DNA of 64,000 nt. Source: Photorhabdus asymbiotica. GTDB lineage: Bacteria; Pseudomonadota; Gammaproteobacteria; Enterobacterales; Enterobacteriaceae. Position 1 is the first letter of the stretch, and each line of letters starts with the position of its first letter. Made by a program: the position numbers and the translations under genes. The notes under the pieces were generated by a model. That model did no database searches, was not told the origin of the DNA, and saw only the letters and a program-made list of their open reading frames with translations. Location: contig NZ_RBLJ01000004.1 in the NCBI RefSeq assembly GCF_003634575.1, forward strand, positions 372,001 to 436,000, given 5' to 3'. Below, one piece after another: positions 21,910 to 33,000 of this stretch.

Positions 21910-22036
21910 TATACCTAATAGATTTCGAGTTGCGGCGCGGCAGCAAGTGAACGAATCCCCAGGAACATAGATAACTATGTGACTGGGGTGAGTGAAAGCA
22001 GCCAACAAAGCAGCAGCTTGAAAGATGAAGGGTATA
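21910..22036 (+). repeat. ERIC element 2, subtype A
   Basis: 127 bp, ends TATACC...GGTATA, core ATCCCCAGGAACATAG...GACTGGGGTGAG. It lies at the left edge of the island, downstream of the convergent glb operon. Confidence 0.92.
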
Positions 22037-22116
22037 GCGATAATGTGCAAGGCCATTTAGATAAACCAAATACAACACCCAGAGAGCACAAAATTTTTAT
22101 TACGGCGATACTCTGC

Positions 22117-22479
22117 TCAATTAGGCACTTCAAATTTAAAGTAATCGCTGAGGAAAACTATTTTATCGTCCATAACTTCGATTAATGTTACGCCCATATT
22201 GCTATAAATATCACTATTTTTACGACGTCCTTCATTTTCCCAAATAATGCAAGCCTTGTTATTACTGGCAATGAAACCGGTTTGCGTAAAATGTAAATAT
22301 TTAAAATTTGAGAAAAGTTTCTTGAGAAAAATAAGCGACATCTTTTTACCTACCATTGGACGAAGCCCCGGATAATGAAGTGAAATATTCTCAGAAAAAA
22401 TATTATCCAGTTGTTTAAGGTCATACTGATTCATTGCACAGATAAGCTCTGTGGTTAACTCATCTATTTGGCTCATCAT
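22117..22479 (-). CDS. SnoaL/NTF2-like small protein, end of glb operon
   Basis: 120 residues. Short N-terminal helices (ELICAMNQYDLKQLDNIFSE) followed by a curved sheet pattern (ISLHYPGLRPMVGKK, KACIIWENEGR, TLIEVMDDKIVFLSDYF) give the cone-shaped NTF2/SnoaL fold. Such proteins act as cyclases, isomerases or binding proteins; its role here is unknown. It lies 47 bp after glbF in the same direction and is probably cotranscribed. The family call rests on fold-type pattern only. Confidence 0.7.
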   Translation of the reverse strand: MMSQIDELTTELICAMNQYDLKQLDNIFSENISLHYPGLRPMVGKKMSLIFLKKLFSNFKYLHFTQTGFIASNNKACIIWENEGRRKNSDIYSNMGVTLIEVMDDKIVFLSDYFKFEVPN

Positions 22480-22526
22480 GTTTTGTCCTCTGTTTATTTA
22501 CTTGGCAGCATCATCGCGTTAAAAAT

Positions 22527-25500
22527 TTAGTTTTGGCTGACGACTTCATTTTCCTGTTGTAAAGCGTCTAATCGTTGCACCAATTGGCTGATCCTCGGAG
22601 CGTTAAAGAGATCGCGTAACGTTATTTCAACGCCGAAGTCACTACGCACTCTTGCTATTACCCGCATTGCAACCAATGATTCGCCACCAAGCTCAAAGAA
22701 ATTATCCTCTGGAGAGATATTTTTTACTCCCAACAACTCGGCAAACAGACAACAAAGCGAGAGTTCTCGTGGGCTGAAGGTTTTACTTTCATTGACTACT
22801 GCACTGTTCCATATAGGTTTCGGCAACGCCTTACGATCTAGCTTGCCGTTAATGGTCAATGGAAAATGATCAAGTTGCACTATTGCCGCTGGAATCATCG
22901 CTTCAGGTAAGTATGTGGCCAGACTGGCCCGTATTAACTGTGATTCAAGCGTAATCCCATGATGAGCAATGACATAACCCACCAACCGCTTCTGTTGGCC
23001 TTCATCTTCACGCACAACGACCTCAGACTGCATGATATCAGGGTGTGCATTTAGCGCTGCCGCCACATCGCCCAATTCAATACGGAAGCCGCGGATTTTA
23101 ACCTGATCGTCAATGCGACCAAGGAAGTCCAGTACCCCATCTCGACGTAATCTTGCCAGGTCACCAGTGCGATACATGCGTGCGTCTGCGTCAACAAAAG
23201 GATCAGCAATAAAGCGTTCAGCAGTGAGTTCAGGACGATTCAGATAACCATGTGCTACCCCAGCACCGCCCACATATATCTCACCCACAAAACCTACCGG
23301 AACTGGGCACTGAGCCTCATCGAGAATATAAATACTGAGATCATCAATAGGTTCACCAATAAGACTTGAAGCAGGCTGCGCAACGATTTCACGTGAAAGA
23401 GGGAAATAGGTCACATGTACAGTAGTTTCAGTAATACCATACATGTTGATCAACTGAGGAGCGTTATCATCATGTCTTTGATACCACTCTACCAGGATGT
23501 GTGCATTCAGCGCTTCTCCGCCAAAAATCACCGTGCGTAGCGTCAAATTTTGCCCAAGTTGAGGAGTTTCTCGATCAGCATGGATCAGCGCCTGAAACGC
23601 TGAAGGCGTTTGGTTTAACACCGTCACTTTTTCGTTAATCAAAAGCTGCAAAAAATCTGTGGATGAACGGCTGATTTCCCAGGGAACAATCACTAGTCTC
23701 CCGCCATTCAACAATGCTCCCCAACACTCCCAGACAGCAAAATCAAAAGCATAAGAGTGAAACATTGTCCAACAATCGGCTTCAGAGAAATTAAACCAGC
23801 GCTGAGTACTTTGTAGCAAACGCATCACATTGTGATGAGTCACTACCACGCCTTTGGGCACACCGGTGGAGCCAGAAGTGTAAATGATATAAGCAGGATG
23901 TGCTGAAATCAGCGGTTGCAAGCGCTCTTTATCGGACAGATCAGCAACACTCTGCATTTCCAGACTGGCAATCAACGCCGTATCATCTAGCAATAACATG
24001 GGTGTATTGGTTGTCAGGCGTTGTGCAATTTCGCTGGTGGTGATCACACAGGCAGGTTCAGCATCATCAATCATAAAATCAAGTCGACTTTGCGGATAAT
24101 CCACCTCCACGGGTACGTAAGCAGCACCCGCTTTGATGATAGCCAGCAGTGTCACCATCATCTCAATGGAACGCGGTAAACAGACTACAACACGCTGTTC
24201 CGGCCCTATTTGTCGTGATACCAGATAGCGCGCCAGTTGGTTAGCACGTTGGTTCAGTACTGTATAACTAACATTTTCCTGCTGATAAGTGAGTGCCACC
24301 CTATCTTGCATTGCAATTGCTTGTTGTTCAAAGCATGCGGTTAGTGTTTCCTCATTTAATACGGTACGCCGTGCTGGTAGTAGGCTGTTTCCTATGTGCC
24401 AATTTGGTAATGTCAGTTCACCAATGGGGCGTGATATATCGGTTAGCAATTCAGTGAGGAAGTGCTGAAAAAGCGATTTCTGAAGGTTAATATCGTAGGG
24501 AGTGTAGAGGTTATCATTGGTATCGAGCGTAAACTGTAAACTTTGGCCTTCGCCATGATCATAAATGGTCACAGTAAGGTCTTCTACCGGTCCACTGGAC
24601 AAATTTTGGGTACGTCCAAGATTACCCGCAAAGCTTACATTGCTGTTAAACAACATTACGTTAATATTCTGTGCAAACAAGCGGGAGGCAGAACCATTTC
24701 GCTGTAAATCGCGATAAATATCTTCAGAACGATATTGCTGATGTCGGAGTAACTGGCGAATTTCCTGACTGACCTGTTTACCAATGTCACCTATGGAATG
24801 AGCAGGATCTATTGTCAGACGCAGAGGTAATACATTGGATACCATACCCGGGATACTACGTAACACACGCCCTGAACGCGCGGTGACTGGCATACCTAAA
24901 GTAATATCCTGTTTGTCGGTCATACGAGAAATCCAGGAAGCAACAATAGCAATAATAATTTGCGCCATACTACTTCCACTCTTTTCACACTGAGTACGCA
25001 GAATATCATTGACCTTTGCCGGGATTTCACACGGGGTACAACTGAACGAACCCAAGTCGGCGAACTGACCGGGTTTCGCTCCCACGGCAAGACTCTGTGG
25101 CTCACTTCGGTCTGCCATATACTGTGACCACCACTGACGGTCACATTGAAAATTTTCCGAGCGACGGTATTCTTCATCAAAAGCCAGCAGAGCGCTAAGG
25201 GGGCCGAAAGGATTTTCCAGCTCATCGGCACCAGTCAATTTCTGGGTATACAGTTCAGCAAGCCGCTGAATCAGTAACGTAGTGCCAAAAGCATCACTAG
25301 CCAGATGATGGACACGGATGAACAAAAAATAGCGTTCATCACTGATTTTTAGCAGCGCAAAACCAAACAACGGCCCTTGTGTTAAATCCATTGGCCGCAC
25401 TAATTCAGCCTTCATCCAGATTTCAGCTTCTGTCAACACATCCACATGGTTAGATAAATCAATAAGTGGGCATGTCCATTGCAGATTGGTCACGATCTGT

Positions 25501-25724
25501 TGCTGTGGTCCTTGCGGATGAGGCACAACCACCACTCGTAAACACTCAGCTTCATCTATCAACTGGAACAATGCCGTGTTAAGTGTCTCAATATCGATAG
25601 CGCCTGAAATATCAATATAACAACCCGTATTATAAATTCCTGCACTTGCACTTAATTGTTCAGCCAGCCAAATTTCCTGCTGTGCTGCGGTCAGGGGGTA
25701 ATAGGTCCCTTGATGTTGTGTCAT
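22527..25724 (-). CDS. glbF: NRPS C-A-T module, threonine-activating (GlbF-like)
   Basis: 1065 residues: condensation domain (about 1-440, active motif HHLASDA at about 139), adenylation domain (about 460-960, YTSGSTGVPKG at about 613, YRTGD at about 853) and carrier domain (FFELGGESL, Ser at about 1012). There is no thioesterase. Reading the A-domain pocket by position gives D-F-W-N-I-G-M-V-H-K, the textbook threonine code. In glidobactin/cepafungin biosynthesis (known) this enzyme joins an unsaturated fatty acyl group to Thr through its starter C domain and passes it to GlbC. The C motif ends in Ala rather than Gly. Its start follows TGAGGA. Confidence 0.92.
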   Translation of the reverse strand: MTQHQGTYYPLTAAQQEIWLAEQLSASAGIYNTGCYIDISGAIDIETLNTALFQLIDEAECLRVVVVPHPQGPQQQIVTNLQWTCPLIDLSNHVDVLTEAEIWMKAELVRPMDLTQGPLFGFALLKISDERYFLFIRVHHLASDAFGTTLLIQRLAELYTQKLTGADELENPFGPLSALLAFDEEYRRSENFQCDRQWWSQYMADRSEPQSLAVGAKPGQFADLGSFSCTPCEIPAKVNDILRTQCEKSGSSMAQIIIAIVASWISRMTDKQDITLGMPVTARSGRVLRSIPGMVSNVLPLRLTIDPAHSIGDIGKQVSQEIRQLLRHQQYRSEDIYRDLQRNGSASRLFAQNINVMLFNSNVSFAGNLGRTQNLSSGPVEDLTVTIYDHGEGQSLQFTLDTNDNLYTPYDINLQKSLFQHFLTELLTDISRPIGELTLPNWHIGNSLLPARRTVLNEETLTACFEQQAIAMQDRVALTYQQENVSYTVLNQRANQLARYLVSRQIGPEQRVVVCLPRSIEMMVTLLAIIKAGAAYVPVEVDYPQSRLDFMIDDAEPACVITTSEIAQRLTTNTPMLLLDDTALIASLEMQSVADLSDKERLQPLISAHPAYIIYTSGSTGVPKGVVVTHHNVMRLLQSTQRWFNFSEADCWTMFHSYAFDFAVWECWGALLNGGRLVIVPWEISRSSTDFLQLLINEKVTVLNQTPSAFQALIHADRETPQLGQNLTLRTVIFGGEALNAHILVEWYQRHDDNAPQLINMYGITETTVHVTYFPLSREIVAQPASSLIGEPIDDLSIYILDEAQCPVPVGFVGEIYVGGAGVAHGYLNRPELTAERFIADPFVDADARMYRTGDLARLRRDGVLDFLGRIDDQVKIRGFRIELGDVAAALNAHPDIMQSEVVVREDEGQQKRLVGYVIAHHGITLESQLIRASLATYLPEAMIPAAIVQLDHFPLTINGKLDRKALPKPIWNSAVVNESKTFSPRELSLCCLFAELLGVKNISPEDNFFELGGESLVAMRVIARVRSDFGVEITLRDLFNAPRISQLVQRLDALQQENEVVSQN

Positions 25725-25752
25725 AATTAATCCTCACAGGCTGGTGATCTTT

Positions 25753-27018
25753 TTATTTATGCAAATTGCGTAACTTAATGTTTGCCAGAGAGCCACGTAG
25801 CAAAATCAATATGGCGCAGAAGCAAACAACTACAGCAGCGATAAAGGGAACCCCTTGAAAATAGAGTGATTGTCCCTGACGAGATGAAAAATGCAGCAAG
25901 AACGCACCCAACAGCGGCGAGGCAGTGATAGCCAGACCTAACATACAGTTCTGCGCGCCCAGATATTCCCCTTGTCGCTCATTGCCTGCACGCAATGAAA
26001 TCAGAGCACGCAGCGTTGAATCGCTGATCAACGCCAATGCATGCAAAGCAATTGCACCGGCAACAATAAGGGGAGATACGGCCAGGCTATAAGCGATGAA
26101 CGCCAACATATAGAATCCGTAACCGATGATTGCAGTGCGGTATTCGTTACAGCGCGCCACGAATATTTTTAGCAACCAAGTTTGCGTGATGATGATCCCG
26201 ACGCCAAGCCCGGTAAGTGCCAGACCGTTTTCACGTGGTCCCCAGTTCAAACGCATCTCATTGAGTAAGACAAAACAGGCCAGAAAAATACCATAAGCCA
26301 CCATGCCAAGAGCTGAAGCATAAACTAATCGTCTCAGTACCCCATCCGTCGCCAGTAGTTTCAAGCTACCCAAAGGATTGGCACGGCGCCAGTCGAACGA
26401 ACATCGGTTCTCCTTGGTGAGACTTTCGTTCAGAACAAACATAGCGGCAATAGCGTTCACTGCTGCCAGTGATCCAGCAATCACAAACGGCAGACGCGGT
26501 GCAATCATGCCTAATAACCCACCGAAGGCGGGCCCGGCAACCATGCCGAAGCCAAGAACACCACTGACCAGACCGAAACGTGCGGCCCGCTGTGCTTCTG
26601 GTGTAACATCTGCTACGTAAGCCGATGCAGCGGAAGTACTGGCGGCGGTGGAACCGGAAAGAAATATACCGGCCACTAACCATCCTAGCGATGGCGCAGT
26701 CGCCACCAGCGTATAGCTCAGCGCTGTGCCAAACAGTGTTGAAAGCAATACCGGTCGCCTTCCCCAAGCGTCGCTAAGCGTCCCTAACAACGGGGCAAAA
26801 AGGAACTGTGCAAAAGCGTATAGTGAGACAAATAACCCGATTAACGGCACACCCGCTTCTGGTGGTTGCGGAGCAATCTCCCGCAACAGATTGGGTAAAA
26901 CAGGAAGGACAATCCCGATACCCAAAGCATCCACAGCCAATGTCATTAGAATGACTGCCAATCGGCGTTTATGCTGCCGGGTATCAGGAAGGCTAGTCGT
27001 TGAGAAAGAATCACTCAT
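25753..27018 (-). CDS. glbD: MFS efflux pump of the glidobactin-type cluster (GlbD-like)
   Basis: 421 residues, twelve predicted membrane helices and the MFS motif A variant GTLSDAWGRRPVLL between helices 2 and 3. The N-terminal DALGIGIVLPVLP resembles TetA-type drug/H+ antiporters. The start overlaps the glbC stop (ATGA), so translation is coupled, and glbF follows 28 bp on. The position implies export of the proteasome inhibitor and perhaps self-protection; substrate is inference. Confidence 0.88.
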   Translation of the reverse strand: MSDSFSTTSLPDTRQHKRRLAVILMTLAVDALGIGIVLPVLPNLLREIAPQPPEAGVPLIGLFVSLYAFAQFLFAPLLGTLSDAWGRRPVLLSTLFGTALSYTLVATAPSLGWLVAGIFLSGSTAASTSAASAYVADVTPEAQRAARFGLVSGVLGFGMVAGPAFGGLLGMIAPRLPFVIAGSLAAVNAIAAMFVLNESLTKENRCSFDWRRANPLGSLKLLATDGVLRRLVYASALGMVAYGIFLACFVLLNEMRLNWGPRENGLALTGLGVGIIITQTWLLKIFVARCNEYRTAIIGYGFYMLAFIAYSLAVSPLIVAGAIALHALALISDSTLRALISLRAGNERQGEYLGAQNCMLGLAITASPLLGAFLLHFSSRQGQSLYFQGVPFIAAVVVCFCAILILLRGSLANIKLRNLHK

Positions 27019-30000
27019 ACCTGTCCTCCTTTTATGATTGACGGAAAGTGATGGATTATTGCCTGCGATACATGTGCTACGTGCTCTTCCATCAGACAGC
27101 TATAATGATTCCCCGGCACTTCTGCGATATGAATGGGAAGGGTGGAAAACTTCTCCCAACCCCAGGCATTGGTCTCCCGTATTTCCGGCACAACAACCCC
27201 TTTCGGTAGTGGTTCCACCGCTTTTACTAACAGCATAGGAATTGGCAACTGTAGTGGTGTTGGGCGGTATTTCGGTGACATATCCGACGCAGCCCGATAG
27301 ACATTGAACAATCCGTTAATTGAGCCCATATCATTTTGTGCATGAATCAACGAGAAACGTTTTAGCTGATCTTTGATATAGCTCAGTAACGCCTCACGCG
27401 GTAATGCCCGCATTTTGTCGTCATCCAAACTGTCGATCATTTCCAGCCGGTCAGTGTAGTAGGCAAAAATACCTAGAATAACTTTGGCAATATCAGCATC
27501 TTCCTGATACGGAACCGGTGCATAGGGTGGCGCGGCAGAGTCGAGTAGCACTAGAGAACCGACGCTTTCTCCCTCAGCATGAAGCTGCCGCGCCATTTCA
27601 TAAGCCACTTTGCCACCCAATGAATGACCGCCAATATGATATGGCCCTTGCTTCTGTACCGAGCGCAAACAGGCAATGTAATGTGTTGCTATCTCTTCCA
27701 CCGATTGGTGCGGCGCTGTTTTTCCATCAAGCCCCAAATACTGCATACCGATAAATGGGAGTTCTCGTGGTAACGCTGCGGCCAGGGGCATAAATTGGGT
27801 AACATTGCCGCCCATACCCGGTACACAAAAGAAGGGTGAATAATTACCATTACCACCGTGATTAATTGGCACCAGGCAATAGCGGATATGGGCATTCTCA
27901 GGAGCCTGGGCCTTTTTCTCATCAGATAGTGAACGGACAACACGTGCCATGGTCGGCTGTTCGAGAAACTCCGCTAGCGTCAGACAGTGCTGGAAATGAT
28001 CACGCAAACGGGAGATCATCTGCGTTGCCAACAGTGAATGACCACCCAGTTCGAAGAAATCATCTTCTAGATTAATCGTTTCTTCACCCAGTAGCTCATA
28101 CCACAATTGACGAACCGCTTCCTCTGGGCTGGCGGAATCAGCTATCGCCGATAAATTCCGTGATTGGGTGCGTCGCACTGGAGTGAATTTACTGACAACG
28201 ACCTGTGTTTCCATTCCGGTAATAGCCAGATCGAAAATAGCGCAGCCCTCTTGATTACTGAGACCAATTACACTTTCTTTACGGCGTGCAGCATAATTCA
28301 CTGCCATCCCCACTTCAGCCCAGGTATCCCAGTTAACGGATGTTACTGGTATAGCCTGTTGTCGCCAGTAATGCGCTACGGCATCAAGATAACGGTTAGC
28401 TGCCGCATAGTCTGCTTGACCAATTCCACCTATCAATGAGGCAAGTGAAGAGCACAACAGAACAAAATCGAGAGAGTCCTGTCGAATTGCTGTCATCAAT
28501 TGCTGTGTACCACTTATCTTTGCCGCCATCACATGCCGCCAATCCTGCGATGTGCTATGCTCCAGTAATCCACTGGCTTCAATACCTGCTGAATGAATCA
28601 CTCCGTTGATAGCACCAAATCTTGCCCGCATCTGTGCCAGTGCTTCGGTTAATGCCACACCATCAGCGACATCGGCGCGCAATATTATGACTTCAGCACC
28701 AGATTTCCGTAATGCATCAAGGAAAGCTTCATTTGCCGGATGAGTTTCCCGGCGGCTCAAAATACCGAGTTTAGCCTTACTGCATTTATTGCTGATGTAG
28801 CGCGCTAGTAACTGACCGATACCCCCCAGACCACCAGTAATCAAGTAAACACCGCCATCACGCAGAATTTGCCGGTGAGGTATCTCATCAAGCTCAGCAA
28901 ATGTCTGCAATTCACGCTTACCCTGTGTAAGCATAATACTGGTAACCGGCATTCCTTCGGTTGCCTCGTCCGGTTGTATATCCGTGTACAGTTCTGCAAT
29001 TAGTGATTGATGTGTAGCAAAGGTGTTGTCATCCAGATCGATATGACGAGCAGAACATCCCGGATACTCTGCCGCCAGGATTCCCAGTAAACCAAGCGCG
29101 GGTGCGGCATGACAGGCTTCCAGTACCCTGGCTGCCTGCAATCCACGGGAAATTAGGGTGATATCAAAAACCCTGTGATGACCGGTAAGCGCTTTAATCG
29201 CAGCCGCCAGTTGTTCAAACGCAGCCTCTGGTTGAGGAACCACTGCTGCAGTCCAGCACCAGATAATACGTTCTGGCAACAGTTGTTGCTGTATCAGACA
29301 ATCTATCAGTTGTTGATAATCTTCAAGCTGATCCTTACGCAAACTGAAGCGGTAAGTACCCTGTTGCTGAAACTCATCTGCATCTTCAACAACAATACTA
29401 CCGGGTGCTGCTGCTTCCCATAAATCACTCAGCTCAGCGGCTTGAGCGCCAAAAATCAGCCACGGCGCACGATTCTGCTTTGCTTCGTCCAGTGGTTTCG
29501 GCAACCATCGAGGGTGACGACACCACTGGGCTACATTCGACTCGCGCGCTGTCTGGAGAGGTAACGAGTTGAACTGCCGTAAATGGTAACCGTGGATTTC
29601 AACCAGTACTTGCTTACAATTTTGGTTCTCATCCCAACTAAATAATGTGATGTCATAGGTTCGTGGTGCTGTCTCAACCGCCAGACTGTAAAATTCGGCG
29701 CATAATGGTTGGTGCAGCGTCAGCGAACCATAATGGAACGGTATTGAAGCATCACCCGGTAACAGACAGGCATGTAAGAATGCTGTGCTCAAGTCAAGCA
29801 AAGCCGGATGTAATGCAGTATCAGGCAAATCATCGATAAATGTCTGATTGAGCCGCAATTGTGCCAATGCACAGCGATCACCCATCCAGACACCTGCAAC
29901 ACATTGCCAGCGTGGTCCATAGTCAGTAAATGCCTGATTGAAACGCTCTGGCGCATCGGTAACTTCTTCAAGCTGCAAATTCCGACATAACTCATCAGGC

Positions 30001-33000
30001 GAAGCAATCTCTGCTGGTGGAGGGCATACGGCAGTCACATTGCCGTTTGCGTGGAGTTGCCATCTGTCATCACTATCACTGTGAGACTCCAGCGTAAAAG
30101 CAAAGCCGCTATCAATGGTGGTCAAACTGATGCGAACCTGACGCTCAACACCTGACGATAGTACCAACGGTGAGGGGAAATAAACCTCACTGAAAGTTGC
30201 TGTGCCACCGGATTGCAATTCGTGAAAAGCACGACGCACTAATTCCAGACAACCTGTGCCCGGTAATACTCCTTGCCCTTCGAAGATGCGGTGTTCATCA
30301 ATAAACCAGATATGATCATCCAGCTTACCAGTAAATTGTGTGACCCCCTCTCTATCTGATGACTGTGTGAAAGCCGGTAGTTTTTCACGCTGTGTACTTA
30401 TTACGGTATCTGATGTAGTAACAGGGGGTTCCAACCAGAGATGTTGGCGTTGGAAGGGGTACACTGGCAGAATAACCCGATGTAATTTGTGTGAATGACC
30501 AAATGCAGCCCAATCGATGGCGACGCCTTGCTGCCACAACTGCCCGATGGTATTGAGCAGCACCTCTTCATCCGGTTTTTGCTGGCGAGTATGGCGCATC
30601 GTGGTCAGTATCTGAACCTGGCCTTTCTGCTGTAGATCTTTCAGCATGCTGGTCAGTGCACTCCCCGGACCCACTTCAAGCAGGATTGGATGATCATAAT
30701 GGTTTAGCAACGTAAGAATACCGTCATAGAAGCGTACCGGCTGACGCAGATGATCCCCCCAATAGCCAGAATTATTGCGATCCTGTTCATTGAACCAACT
30801 GCCACTGATATTGGATATCACCGGAATAGTATCGGATTGTAGCGTGAAGCCAGCGCTGAATTCCCGCATCTGCTGTGCGGCAGCATCCATCAATGAACTA
30901 TGAAATGCATGTGATGTCCTTAACCGTCGGCAAGCAATACCTGCCTTGTTACACTGCTCTTCAAGTACCGAAATATTGTCATGGCTGCCAGTTATCACGC
31001 ACTGTTCAGGTCCGTTGATCGCTGCAAATTCACACTCTGGTGCCAGCGAAGCCATGCGTTCAGATGATGCTTGTACTGCCAGCATTGCCCCTGTAGGCTG
31101 ACGTTGCATGATTGCAGCACGATTGGCTACCAATGCCAGTGCATCTTCCAGCTCTAACATCCCCCCTACACAGGCAGCAACCAGTTCACCGAGGCTATGA
31201 CCAATCATTGCCTGGGGTGTAATGCCCCAAGCTTGTAGCTGACGGGCCAGCGCATACTCAACAGTGAACAGTGCAGGCTGGGTATAACGTGTAGCATTTA
31301 ACCGGCTAATCGCATTGTCACGTTCCGATTGCGGATAAATTAATTGCCTGATATCCAGTTTGATGTGTGGTTGTAGCAGTTCGGCACAGCGATCAAATTG
31401 TTGGCGGAATACGCCATCATGCAGATAGAGCGATTGACCCATTTCAATAGACTGACTTCCTTGCCCAGGAAACATAAAAATTACGGCTCGATGCGGTTGT
31501 TTGCGATTAACAGTCTGCGGCGACAGCTGGTGTAGTTGATTAATTAGTTGCTGCCGATCTTTTCCCAGAACAAAAGCACGTTCACTGAAGGCGCTGCGTC
31601 CTTGTTGCAAGGTCCCGGCAATATCTGCCAGTGGCTCATTACTGGTAGTTAGTGCTATCGCTAAACGTTCCCCTTGCTGAAGCAAGGCTTGCGGCGTTTT
31701 CGCTGAAATTGGCAGCAGATGCCAGCGTTGGTCAGCGAATATACGGATATCTTGCTGATGTGGAGCCTCTTCCAGAATAAGGTGGGCATTAGTACCACCA
31801 ATGCCGAAAGAACTTACGCCGGCACGACGTGGCTTACTTGTTTGCGGCCACGGGTATGCTGTATTGATCACATAAAATGGCGTCTGTTCAAAGTGGATTT
31901 CAGGATTGGGGTGATGATAGTGAATACTGGGTGGCAAAGTCTGGTGACGCAGCGCCAACACGGTTTTGATTACACCCGCGATACCGGCGGCGGCATCAGT
32001 ATGCCCTATATTTCCTTTCACAGAACCTATTGCACAACTCCCTACAGGCAATGTCTCACCATCAGACTGTTCCAGAAAAGCCTGAGTCAGCGCCCGTACT
32101 TCTATCGGATCGCCTAGAGAGGTCGCCGTACCATGTGCTTCGATATAACTGATGCTGGCGGGTGATACCCCGGCATTACGCAGCGCATCTTTAATCACTG
32201 AAGATTGGCCGTCAATACTTGGTGCCGTGTAACTAACCTTTTGTGCGCCATCATTATTGACAGCAGAACCTTTAATTACCGCCTGGATAGTATCGCCATC
32301 TTCCAAAGCAGCAGACAGACGTTTTAGTAATATCATCCCACCGCCACTGCCGCTGGCTGTACCGTTGGCCGCCGCATCAAATGGCCGGCAAAGACCATCT
32401 GGAGACATAATTCCGCCACTGACATGGACAAAGCCAACCTGTTGCGGGTCCAGTGCTACAGCACCAGCCAACGCCATGTCACATTCACTGCGTCGTAAAC
32501 TTTCGCAGGCAAAGTGAATAGCAGTTAGTGATGACGAACAGGCGGTGCCAATACTGACAGCAGGTCCGCTAAGGTTCAGCTTGTAAGCAGTACGTGTCGC
32601 GATAAAATCCTTGTCATTACCTATTTGCCACTGACCGGGGTCGAGATGCATCCGGTCTTTATTTGGCATGACGTTTTCCAGCAGGTAATAGTTGAAGCCG
32701 CTGCTACCAAAGACTCCCACTGAACGCGGTGTACTATCATTGCCATAACCAGATAATTCCAATGTTTCCCAGGCCATTTCAAGAAACAACCGCTGTTGCG
32801 GGTCCATCACCTGTGCTTCACGTGGTGAATAACCAAAGAAACGTGCATCAAACTCCGCACAACCCTCCAGTAAACGTGCGCGTCGGACAAACTGCGGGTG
32901 ATTTAACAGCGCGGGATCGACACCACGTTGTAGCAATTCCTCATCAGACAACGTCACACTGGCATCATAACCTGCCAACAGTTGCTGCCAAAAAGTGTCG

